DNA of 8,099 bases, taken from Candidatus Adiutrix sp. Its GTDB lineage: Bacteria > Desulfobacterota > Desulfarculia > Adiutricales > Adiutricaceae. Positions 1-5,653 of the stretch are shown here, piece by piece. The notes beneath the pieces were generated by a model. The model did no database searches. It worked only from the letters and a program-made list of their open reading frames with translations, and was not told where the DNA came from. Made by a program: the position numbers and the translations under genes. The stretch spans positions 1 through 8,099 of the forward strand of contig JAITUX010000261.1 of NCBI GenBank assembly GCA_031286085.1, given 5' to 3'. The number at the start of each line of letters is the position of its first letter. Within the stretch, counting starts at the first letter, position 1.

Positions 1-1
1 A

Positions 2-1693
2 GAAAACGCGCCTTCGGGCTTAATAAAAATGGTGGCCCAGAATTTGCCGGGGGGCAAGGAGGCCACGCCAAACGAACTGCGCCTGGCGGTGGCCGAGTTG
101 ATTGCCTTCCGCCGGCCGGACGAATCAAGGGGCGGGGGCTATGGCCGGAGCGAAGCCGGCGACCAGGCGGAAAGGTTAATGGCGGAATCGCTTCAGGCCG
201 GCCTTGACTACGGGGCCGATTTCGACCCGCTCAAGGCCAGCCGGGAGGCCGAGTTCGGGCCGGGTTCGGAGGGGGTCATCGGGGCATCCAGGGCCATAAC
301 CCGTAATGTGGCCGAGATTCCGCGCGGCATGGTTCATGGCGGGATTGAGGCCGTCAACGAGACATTTCAGACGCTTAACGACCTGGACGGGTGGGTGCGC
401 GGGTATTTGCCGGACTGGCTCAACAGCCTTTCGGATTACGGCCAGGTTCCCCAACTGCCCAATTTTTCAGCCCCGGAAACCGGGGCGGGCAAGTTAGTCA
501 GCGACCTCACCCGGTTCTTGGCCGGCTTTGCCGGGGCCGGGAAAGTGATGGCCCCCCTAAAAGCCGCCGGCCCTGTAGCCAAATTCGGCCAGGCGGCCGT
601 CCAAGGGGGCCTCGCCCAAGCCGTCACCATGGACCCGCACGAGAAGCGGCTTTCCAACCTGATTCAGGAATGGCCGGCCTTGGCCAACCCGGTGACGGAG
701 TTCCTGGCCGCCGAGGAAGGCGACAGCCGCTTGGAGGGGCGGCTGAAAAATACCTTGGAGGGCTTGGGGCTGGGCGCGGCCACGGAAGGCGTGGCCAAGG
801 CTTTAGGGAGCGGCCTTCGGGCCATAAAAAAGGCCCGGGCGGCCAAAGCCGCCGCCTCGGCCGTCAACCGGGAAATTGAGGCTCTGGAAAAGGCCGGCTT
901 CCTGGTTGACCACGAAGTTTATCAGGCGCCGGCGGCCCAGGACGGTAAACGGCTCTACGGCATCAGCCGGCAAGCCCTGGAAGCCGAAGGAACCTTCGGC
1001 GACCGCTGGACCAACATCATCACCGACCCAACAAAATGGCCGAAGAAGCCGGCCCTTGGCGGAGGTTTGAAAGGTCGGTTGGCGGCGACTTGGCGAAAAA
1101 TAGGATTGGCCCTTTTTGAAACGATAAAAGGCCCTCATTCAGTGGATAAAACTGGTGAAATCATACATGTCGGCCGAAGGGGCCTGAAGCATTCTTTAGG
1201 GCAGGGGCAAAAGCCAGAAGCGATTCAAGCTATTTCCAGTTTGCCAGAAATAATAAAAAATGCCTTTAAAATAGCCGAATATAATCCTCATTCTATGGTG
1301 AAAGAAGTTCAGGATTTACGGCGAAGAGTCATCTATAGGTCGGCGGTGGTTATTGACGATGCCCCCTATTCGATTCAATTGATGACCACCAGAAAACCGG
1401 ATGGACATCTTGAATTGGATTTCTATGACCTCCGGGCCGGAAAGAAAAAGGGAAGGCCGCAGAGCCCAGATTTGCCGCGGGAGTCAGTTGGGCGCCCATC
1501 GTCGCTGGATCATGTGAATCATGCGGACTTCCCTTCGGGAACCAGACCCACAGAAGCTGTTGAAGCGCCACACAGGCCAACTGAAAGCTCGCCAGCCTCT
1601 AACAAAGTGAGCCTATCCCAAGAAAAGATATCAGATTTTTTTGGGGATGTAAAGGATGTTATTGATGAGCTACCGACACCAAAACACCTTTAA
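2..1693 (+). CDS. Phage internal virion/ejection-type protein with C-terminal LPD3/PBECR-like domain, 5' end missing
   Basis: The frame is open to the left edge (nine codons before the first ATG at 29) and that ATG has no Shine-Dalgarno, so this is probably the 3' part of a longer gene. Residue numbers count from the ATG at 29. Residues 85-270 are Gly/Ala-rich and carry stretches (DPHEKRLSNLIQEWPALANP at 202-221, then EGRLKNTLEGLGLG) that I recognise from large podovirus virion proteins, often annotated as internal or ejection proteins. Residues about 375-470 (GEIIHVGRRGLKHSL, then LPEIIKNAF, then VIYRSAVVIDDAPYSIQL and FYDLRA) resemble the barnase-like LPD3/PBECR domains of phage polyvalent proteins. 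A low-complexity linker leads to a final FFGDVKDV tail. G+C falls to about 48% over 1081-1680 against about 67% over 61-360 (hand counts), which suggests the C-terminal module was acquired. Nuclease activity is inferred only. Confidence 0.72.
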   Translation, partial: ENAPSGLIKMVAQNLPGGKEATPNELRLAVAELIAFRRPDESRGGGYGRSEAGDQAERLMAESLQAGLDYGADFDPLKASREAEFGPGSEGVIGASRAITRNVAEIPRGMVHGGIEAVNETFQTLNDLDGWVRGYLPDWLNSLSDYGQVPQLPNFSAPETGAGKLVSDLTRFLAGFAGAGKVMAPLKAAGPVAKFGQAAVQGGLAQAVTMDPHEKRLSNLIQEWPALANPVTEFLAAEEGDSRLEGRLKNTLEGLGLGAATEGVAKALGSGLRAIKKARAAKAAASAVNREIEALEKAGFLVDHEVYQAPAAQDGKRLYGISRQALEAEGTFGDRWTNIITDPTKWPKKPALGGGLKGRLAATWRKIGLALFETIKGPHSVDKTGEIIHVGRRGLKHSLGQGQKPEAIQAISSLPEIIKNAFKIAEYNPHSMVKEVQDLRRRVIYRSAVVIDDAPYSIQLMTTRKPDGHLELDFYDLRAGKKKGRPQSPDLPRESVGRPSSLDHVNHADFPSGTRPTEAVEAPHRPTESSPASNKVSLSQEKISDFFGDVKDVIDELPTPKHL

Positions 1694-2082
1694 AGTCAGT
1701 AAATACAACCCGCACCCGTCTTCAGCCGCGAAGCCGGATATGAGGCGTAATCTACCGGTCGGCGGTGGTCATTGACGGCCAGCCATTCAGCGTTCAATTG
1801 GTGGCTAAAAGAAATCGGGAAGGGCGGCTGGAATTAATTTTTTACGATCTGCGGGCAAATGAAATAAACGGGAAGGTCCGCAGGGATCAGGTTTTGCCGG
1901 GAGGTCCGGTTGAGCCCTCCTTAGCCCCGACGCTTTCAGACCTTCCCGAGAAAGGAACCTCCGCCGGAACTCGCGAGATGTCGACTGGACCAACCGGGTA
2001 TCCGCCGGCCCCTGAAAGTGGAGGGCTTTCCAAAAGCAGGGTAGCGGAGTTCTTTGGCGATGTCAAGGATATCGCGGAATAA
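1687..2082 (+). pseudogene. Second, frameshifted copy of the C-terminal LPD3/PBECR-like module
   Basis: Read in its own frames, this stretch is a copy of the end of the preceding gene. TFKVSKYNPHP from 1686 matches AFKIAEYNPHS of that gene. After a frame change near 1746 it continues VIYRSAVVIDGQPFSVQL (from 1747), then FYDLRA, and ends AEFFGDVKDIAE with TAA at 2080-2082. Homology begins at CCTTTAAA, present at both 1263-1270 and 1687-1694, and the stop codon of the upstream gene lies inside the second occurrence. The copy lacks the first half of the domain (the VGRRGLKHSL part) and carries a frameshift. The only start in the later frame is a GTG at 1765 without a ribosome binding site. I therefore call it a remnant, not an expressed gene. 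Confidence 0.72.
1798..1941 (+). repeat. Direct repeat, copy A (about 144 bp)
   Basis: This block matches 2086-2229 with four mismatches in 144 positions by hand alignment, at an offset of 288 bp (96 codons). The matches include third-codon positions, so the duplication is recent. Similarity ends abruptly after the shared CTTTCAGAC. Confidence 0.9.
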
Positions 2083-2085
2083 GCC

Positions 2086-2229
2086 TTGGTGGCTAAGAGA
2101 AATCGGGAAGGGCGGTTGGAATTAATTTTTTACGATCTGCGGGCAAATGAAATAAACGGGAAGGTCCGCAGGGATCAGGTTTTGCCGGGAGGTCCGGTTG
2201 AGCCCTCCACAGCCCCGACGCTTTCAGAC
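2086..2229 (+). repeat. Direct repeat, copy B (about 144 bp)
   Basis: This is the second copy of the block at 1798-1941. It follows directly on the 288-bp unit 1798-2085, so the arrangement is a tandem duplication with a truncated second unit. Beyond 2229 the sequence becomes the leader of the tail-fibre gene. Confidence 0.9.
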
Positions 2230-2235
2230 TTGACC

Positions 2236-2245
2236 GGAGAAGGAG
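2236..2245 (+). promoter_or_regulatory. Ribosome binding site deciding the tail-fibre start
   Basis: GGAGAAGGAG lies 11 nt before the ATG at 2257. It is the only good Shine-Dalgarno near this gene and argues for starting at 2257, where the fibre homology begins, rather than in the upstream in-frame relic. Confidence 0.75.
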
Positions 2246-2256
2246 CGAATAATCTT

Positions 2257-3051
2257 ATGACCGTCGAGACGCAAGTCAACCGGGTGCAATATGTTGGCAA
2301 CGGCGTAGCCCGGGAGTTTCCCGTGCCTTTCCCCGTGCCGCGGGCCGAGCATTTACGGCTGTTCCTGTGGGCCAACAACCGCCAGACCGAAATGACCGAA
2401 GGCTTCACCGTCTTCGGCGCCGGTTCGGCGGCCGTGACCGCGGCGCTGGACAATGCCCTGCCGATGGGAGTCAAGTTGACCATCCTGCGGCGGATGCCTT
2501 TTGTCCAGCCCACGGATTTGATGAACAGCGGCCCCTTCCACCTCGAAGTCATAGAGGGCTCGGACGACAACCTGGCCATGCAGATTCAGCAGTTGGCGGA
2601 AGAGGTCGGCCGGGCCATCGTGGCCCCGGAAAGCCTGGAGGCCGGAGAAGTCACCTACGAGAAGCTGGCGGCCCTGCTCCACGACTCGGAGGCGGCCCTG
2701 GCCGCGGCGCTGGCGGCGGCGGAGCTGGCCCAGGAGATGGCCGGGCGGGCGGAAGAGGCTTTCGGCCAGGCGACCCGGACCGTTGACCAGTGGAAGGCCC
2801 TCTCCACCGCGGCCTATGACGTGCCCCATAAAAAGATGCCCTCGGCCATCTATCACCCCGAAAGCAACATGATTCTCTTCGGCGTGCCCCGGGGCCGGAA
2901 CGGCCGCGACGGACGGAGAGGGAAGATGGGGCCGCCAGGGCCGATGGGCCCCATCCACCCCGGCCCGGTGGTGGGCCTCATCGACTGCGGCGGGGCCATG
3001 CATTTCAGTGAGACCGCCTTTGACTGCGGGCAGGCTGACGCCTGGACTTAG
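2257..3051 (+). CDS. Phage tail fibre protein with T7 gp17-like N-terminal domain
   Basis: This 264-residue protein opens with NRVQYVGNGVAREFPVPFPV (8-27), followed by LRLFLW, GFTVFGAG, LTILRRMPFVQPTDL and a GPFH element. This is the pattern of the T7 gp17 N-terminal family that attaches fibres to the podovirus tail. Residues 105-180 are an Ala/Glu-rich helical, probably coiled-coil, shaft. Residues 212-237 hold collagen-like G-X-Y triplets (GRNGRDGRRGKMGPPGPMGP). The end carries two related short motifs, DCGGA and DCGQA (243-261). No large receptor-binding domain follows, so this is probably a connector or short fibre that works with the next fibre gene. The start rests on the ribosome binding site at 2236-2245. 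Confidence 0.85.
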   Translation: MTVETQVNRVQYVGNGVAREFPVPFPVPRAEHLRLFLWANNRQTEMTEGFTVFGAGSAAVTAALDNALPMGVKLTILRRMPFVQPTDLMNSGPFHLEVIEGSDDNLAMQIQQLAEEVGRAIVAPESLEAGEVTYEKLAALLHDSEAALAAALAAAELAQEMAGRAEEAFGQATRTVDQWKALSTAAYDVPHKKMPSAIYHPESNMILFGVPRGRNGRDGRRGKMGPPGPMGPIHPGPVVGLIDCGGAMHFSETAFDCGQADAWT

Positions 3052-3394
3052 GCGGAATTAGAGGGGGGTGGCGGCTTGGGGCTTCTCGTCTCTGGACCAT
3101 TGCCGGTGAAGACCGGGGCGCCGCCCCGGACCCCGCCGGGGGACCAGGGCTGAGCCCTGGACCCGGGCCGGCGGACGGTGAGGCGGCGCTTGGGCCAGCA
3201 GCCGAAGCCGGAAGGTCGGCGGAATTTGAGGCGCCTCAGGCGCCTTCGGCTCAAACATCCGGCGGCGCAACGAACTTTTTGGCGGAACCGGGACGGAAGA
3301 AATAATCAATGCCCCTAGGCGGCGATTGCTTCGCCATCGCCGGCGCATAAAGGGGTCTGGGGCCTGCGGCCCCAGAAAAGAAAGAGAGCAGAAC
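3052..3394. other. Noncoding stretch with clustered GC-rich palindromes
   Basis: I find no convincing gene in these 343 bases. They hold a string of hairpins: CCGGGGC-GCC-GCCCCGG at 3113-3129, CCCCGCCGGGG just after it, CCAGGGC-TGA-GCCCTGG at 3144-3160, the 12-bp palindrome TGAGGCGCCTCA at 3227-3238, GGCGAT/ATCGCC at 3321-3341 enclosed by CCCCT (3312-3316) and AGGGG (3351-3355), and the 21-nt hairpin at 3356-3376. None is followed by a T tract on the plus strand, so they do not look like classical terminators. They resemble repetitive extragenic palindromes. A noncoding gap this long is unusual between two phage fibre genes. Confidence 0.7.
3356..3376 (+). repeat. Perfect 9-bp-stem hairpin just upstream of the second fibre gene
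   Basis: TCTGGGGCC-TGC-GGCCCCAGA has a perfect 9-bp stem and a 3-nt loop. It ends 18 nt before the ATG at 3395. Its GGGGCC-N3-GGCCCC core is shared with the hairpin at 5041-5059, which has the same placement before another gene. Confidence 0.85.
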
Positions 3395-4084
3395 ATGACT
3401 TTCACCAGGATTCAATTTCGGCGGGATTCGTCCGCGGCTTGGGCGGCAACCAACCCGGTGCTACTGCACGGGGAAATCGGCCTCATTGTCGATAGCCTCG
3501 GCACGGATACCGCCCTTTTCAAGATCGGCGACGGGGTCACGCCCTGGAACGGCTTGCCCGTGGCCAGCGGGCCTCCGGGCGCGCCGGGAGAGGACGGCCG
3601 CGACGGCGAGAAGGGCGACACCCCGCCGCTCTCGGATTCCGTGACCAGCCCGGATTCCAACGTGGCCGCCTCGTCCCTGGCGGTCAAGACGGCCTATGAC
3701 CGGGCCGCGGAAGTAGCGGAGAGCCTGGCCGCCCTGCGCGAAGCCGCGGACGCGCTGGACAGCCGGGATATCCTGGCCGCCCTGCGCGAAGACGTTGACG
3801 CGCTCACGGCTGACGTGGCGCTAATCCCCCGCCTGGGAGCGGCCTCCGGGCCGGGGCGGATTTTTACGGTTCCCGCGGGCACAGTCAACGACGCCGGAAC
3901 ATTGACGCTGCCGGCCGGGGGAAGCTGGTGGGGCATGTGGACTTGCCGGCACTCCGCAACGGGGGCCCTGTACGAGTTTTATGGCGGCGGCGGTTTCGTT
4001 CCCGGCGGGACAACGCTTGGCCCCGCTCAATTGGGCATTTACGGCGGAACCACTATGCGCGGCTTTTATATCCGCGTCCGCTAG
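3395..4084 (+). CDS. Phage tail fibre / receptor-binding protein with Mtd-like N-terminus and collagen-like repeats
   Basis: This protein has 229 residues. Residues 4-55 (IQFRRDSSAAWAATNPVLLH, then GEIGLIVD, KIGDGVTPWNGLP) fit the short N-terminal domain of phage major tropism determinant-type fibres. Residues 59-76 are collagen-like (GPPGAPGEDGRDGEKGD). SNVAASSLAVKTAYDRA at 88-104 is a classical tail-fibre repeat. Residues 113-140 hold two copies of a helical repeat (LAALREAADAL, LAALREDVDAL) 16 residues apart. The C-terminal 75 residues are Gly/Trp-rich (LPAGGSWWGMW, YGGGGF, GGTTMRGFYIRVR), like fibre-tip domains. The in-frame extension to an ATG at 3326 would run through the hairpin and reads as an Arg-rich nonsense leader, so I take 3395. 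The ribosome binding site is a weak AAAGAGAG. Confidence 0.85.
   Translation: MTFTRIQFRRDSSAAWAATNPVLLHGEIGLIVDSLGTDTALFKIGDGVTPWNGLPVASGPPGAPGEDGRDGEKGDTPPLSDSVTSPDSNVAASSLAVKTAYDRAAEVAESLAALREAADALDSRDILAALREDVDALTADVALIPRLGAASGPGRIFTVPAGTVNDAGTLTLPAGGSWWGMWTCRHSATGALYEFYGGGGFVPGGTTLGPAQLGIYGGTTMRGFYIRVR
3724..3791 (+). repeat. 48-bp-period direct repeat inside the fibre shaft
   Basis: The same 20-nt sequence occurs at 3724-3743 and 3772-3791, a period of 48 bp or 16 residues. It encodes LAALRE in both copies, with similar residues after it. It looks like an in-frame duplication that lengthened the coiled-coil shaft. Confidence 0.8.
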
Positions 4085-4092
4085 GGGCAGAA

Positions 4093-4584
4093 ATGTCAAA
4101 ACAAACCGATTTCGGCCGAATCATTATCCGCTCCCGGGATAATTCGTTTGTCATAGATAACGGGACTTATCACGTCCCGCACCCGTCCGCCAAGCTGCCG
4201 GAGTTTTACGACCTCTGGCGCAGGGTTGAGGCGTATGCCAAGGCCAACCCGCAAATGGCGGACGTCGAAGAACCGCCGCCCCAGCCCCAGCCGGCGCAAC
4301 GGGAGGCCGCCCTCAAGGCCGCCCTCCAGGCCCGCTTGGACGGCTTCGCCCGGACCAGGGGCTACGACGGCATACTGAGCGCGGCCAGCTACGCCGCCTC
4401 CACGGACCCGCGGTTCGCCGCCGAAGGGCAATACGCTATCCAGGCGCGGGACGAGACCTGGCGGGCGGCCTTGGCGGTTTTCGCCCAGGTCGCGGCCGGG
4501 GAACGGGAGATGCCGGCCGTGGCTGGATTTATGGCCGAGCTGCCGGAGCTGGCCTGGCCGGGCGGGCCGGACAGCGAGGGATGA
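4093..4584 (+). CDS. Tail-fibre-associated protein (assembly/chaperone type)
   Basis: This 163-residue protein has two parts joined by a Pro/Gln linker (61-68, PPPQPQPA). The N-terminal part holds DNGTYHVPHPSAKLPEFYDL (22-41), a pattern I know from small proteins encoded right after phage fibres. The C-terminal part, residues 70-157 (RGYDGILSAASYAASTDPRF at 89-108, EGQYAIQARDETWR, MPAVAGFMAELPELAWP), matches a common phage tail-region family related in pattern to DUF4376. Its biochemical role is unproven; position suggests fibre assembly or attachment. The start at 4093 follows a GGGG-type ribosome binding site that overlaps the stop of the preceding fibre gene, so the two are translationally coupled. 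An in-frame ATG at 3928 lies deep inside that gene. Confidence 0.75.
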   Translation: MSKQTDFGRIIIRSRDNSFVIDNGTYHVPHPSAKLPEFYDLWRRVEAYAKANPQMADVEEPPPQPQPAQREAALKAALQARLDGFARTRGYDGILSAASYAASTDPRFAAEGQYAIQARDETWRAALAVFAQVAAGEREMPAVAGFMAELPELAWPGGPDSEG

Positions 4585-4585
4585 C

Positions 4586-5002
4586 ATGGCCTTCCAACTC
4601 TCCCCGGCCTCCCTCTCCCGCCTCCAGGGCGTCCACCCTGATTTGGTCAAGGTGGTCAGGCGGGCCATCGAAATAACCGAAACCGATATGACCGTCCTCG
4701 AAGGGCTCCGCTCCATCGGCACCCAGAGGCGGTATGTGGCCCGGGGCGTGTCCAGGACCATGAACTCCAAGCACCTTATCCAGCCGGACGGCTACGGCCA
4801 CGCGGTGGACATCTACCCCTTCGTCAACGGGAGAACGGTCAACGACTGGATTGTGCCCTGGCTGACCAAGGCGGAGAGCGCCAAGTGCTGGGCGGACGTC
4901 GCCTCCGCCATGAAGGCCGCCGCCGCCGAGCTGGCGGTCAGGATAACCTGGGGCGGAGACTGGACAACGTTCAAGGACGGACCGCATTGGTCACTGGCGT
5001 GA
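4586..5002 (+). CDS. Endolysin, M15-family zinc peptidase (VanY/L-alanyl-D-glutamate type)
   Basis: This 138-residue protein is a compact single-domain phage M15 peptidase that would cut peptidoglycan stem peptides to lyse the host. The zinc signature is complete: SKHLIQPDGYGHAVDIYPF at 61-79 supplies H63 and D75, and WGGDWTTFKDGPHW at 122-135 supplies D131 and H134. LEGLRSIGTQRRYVARGVS at 38-56 is the conserved strand and helix before the zinc site. There is no signal peptide, so export should depend on the holin-like membrane proteins encoded next. GAGGG lies 5 nt before the ATG, and the start is one base after the upstream stop codon (TGA at 4582-4584), indicating tight coupling. Exact bond specificity cannot be read from the sequence. 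Confidence 0.92.
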   Translation: MAFQLSPASLSRLQGVHPDLVKVVRRAIEITETDMTVLEGLRSIGTQRRYVARGVSRTMNSKHLIQPDGYGHAVDIYPFVNGRTVNDWIVPWLTKAESAKCWADVASAMKAAAAELAVRITWGGDWTTFKDGPHWSLA

Positions 5003-5040
5003 CGGCCGGCGCCCGAAGCCGGAAGGATGAATTAAGTGGT

Positions 5041-5059
5041 CCGGGGCCGATGGCCCCGG
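5041..5059 (+). repeat. Perfect 8-bp-stem hairpin upstream of the lysis membrane genes
   Basis: CCGGGGCC-GAT-GGCCCCGG has a perfect 8-bp stem and a 3-nt loop. It ends 17 nt before the ATG at 5077. It shares its core and its spacing to the start codon with the hairpin at 3356-3376. Confidence 0.85.
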
Positions 5060-5076
5060 GAAAGGCTGGTGCATGA

Positions 5077-5376
5077 ATGACCGGGGTTGAAATCAAGGTC
5101 GGGCAGCTGGAAGCCCGGGCGGCCGGGCAGGCGGAGGACATCAGGCGGCAGCGGGACAACGTGGCCTCGCTGTTCAGGGAGGACAAGGAAAACAAGGCCA
5201 AGCTGGCCGCCCTGGAAAGCGCCGTCTTTCATATCGGCGACGACGTCCGGGAAATCAAGGACGCGCTTCGATCCCTGGAGGGCGGGCAGGCGGCCTTGGC
5301 CCGCCGCATGGCCTACGGCACGGGCATATTTGTCGCCGCCATGTTCGCGGCGCAGCACTTCGGGGTGTTCAAATGA
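5077..5376 (+). CDS. Small coiled-coil protein with C-terminal membrane anchor, lysis cassette
   Basis: This 99-residue protein has a long charged helical part (residues 5-75, rich in Glu, Lys, Arg and Ala with leucines at heptad-like spacing) followed by one hydrophobic segment at about 79-97 (AYGTGIFVAAMFAAQHFGV). This layout is like XhlA-type hemolysin/holin-accessory proteins encoded beside phage endolysins. It probably sits in the inner membrane with the coiled coil in the cytoplasm. An AAAGG 11 nt upstream could serve as ribosome binding site, and a hairpin precedes it. The next gene overlaps its stop by ATGA. The family assignment rests on architecture and position, not on a diagnostic motif. 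Confidence 0.72.
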   Translation: MTGVEIKVGQLEARAAGQAEDIRRQRDNVASLFREDKENKAKLAALESAVFHIGDDVREIKDALRSLEGGQAALARRMAYGTGIFVAAMFAAQHFGVFK

Positions 5377-5606
5377 AAGCGTTCTGGAAAGGGCTGGTGA
5401 CGGCCGCCGACGACCGGGCCAGCATGGCCAAGACCAGGGCGTGGCTGGCTTTCATTTGGCTGGTCGTCTCGTGGTTTTACTTCCCGGAGCGGTCCATATC
5501 GGAGGCGTCATTGGTTTTCGGCGGCCAGTTGGCCTACATCTACGGCTGCAAACGGCTTGAAGGGATTGGCGGCCGGGAGCGGCGGCCGCCGGCGCCGCCG
5601 AGTTGA
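5373..5606 (+). CDS. Small two-helix membrane protein, candidate holin
   Basis: This 77-residue protein has two hydrophobic segments, 24-38 (WLAFIWLVVSWFYF) and about 44-58 (EASLVFGGQLAYIYG), joined by a short turn (PERS) and followed by an Arg/Pro-rich tail. Size, two-helix hairpin form and location just after an endolysin and a membrane-anchored coiled-coil gene make it the best holin candidate, the protein that would open the inner membrane for the endolysin. Its ATG overlaps the upstream stop as ATGA, so translation is coupled. The A of its TGA stop begins an A6 tract that forms the end of a terminator read from the opposite strand. No diagnostic holin family motif is recognised. Confidence 0.68.
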   Translation: MKAFWKGLVTAADDRASMAKTRAWLAFIWLVVSWFYFPERSISEASLVFGGQLAYIYGCKRLEGIGGRERRPPAPPS

Positions 5607-5636
5607 AAAAAGCCCCGGCCGGGGACCCCGGGGGGC
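5606..5636 (-). terminator. Rho-independent terminator of the minus-strand gene
   Basis: On the minus strand an extended GC hairpin (GCCCC at 5612-5616 pairing with 5632-5636, enclosing the CCGGGGACCCCGG hairpin at 5619-5631) is followed by six T (5611-5606). This is the usual intrinsic terminator form, placed just after the stop of the gene at 5654-5962. On the plus strand there is no T tract, though the hairpin could still slow the converging late transcript. Confidence 0.7.
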
Positions 5637-5653
5637 CCCCTGCCGGGAGATGC

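Larger units (their letters stand above)
2086..2256 (+). pseudogene. Third, shorter copy of the C-terminal module
   Basis: The translation VAKRNREGRLELIFYDLRAN and the following segment to PTLSDL repeat the preceding remnant almost exactly. This copy starts mid-domain right after the TAA at 2080-2082 and has no ATG of its own. It runs in frame into the tail-fibre gene, whose strong ribosome binding site and ATG at 2257 lie at its right edge. An in-frame TTG at 2086 would give a fused 321-residue protein, but nothing resembling a ribosome binding site precedes it. I read this as a truncated relic abutting the fibre gene rather than as the fibre's N-terminus. Confidence 0.68.

Noticed and set aside
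1765..2082. Reading the second module copy as an independent 105-residue gene from a GTG at 1765
   Set aside because: There is no ribosome binding site, the start falls mid-domain, and the matching sequence continues upstream in another frame, which marks a frameshifted remnant.
3309..3350. Mini-ORF of 13 codons (MPLGGDCFAIAGA) before the second fibre gene
   Set aside because: It consists mostly of the arms of the hairpin at 3321-3341, has only a weak GGAAG upstream, and is too short to judge. A leader peptide cannot be excluded, but nothing supports it.
3058..3405. Minus-strand open frames across the noncoding gap between the fibres
   Set aside because: Their translations are Arg/Pro-rich, built from palindromic GC-rich sequence, with no domain or good ribosome binding site.
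3395..4084. Diversity-generating retroelement target, suggested by the Mtd-like N-terminus
   Set aside because: There is no reverse transcriptase, no template repeat, and no C-type-lectin variable end with matching repeat in this window. The N-terminal domain alone is widespread in fibres.
3928..4092. Long N-terminal extension of the 163-residue fibre-associated protein
   Set aside because: The extension overlaps the conserved C-terminal end of the second fibre gene in another frame. The ATG at 4093 has a coupled ribosome binding site and begins the recognisable sequence.
4096..4987. Two overlapping minus-strand open frames opposite the fibre-associated and endolysin genes
   Set aside because: They are antisense to genes with clear family motifs, and their translations are Gly/Arg/Pro-rich with no domain.
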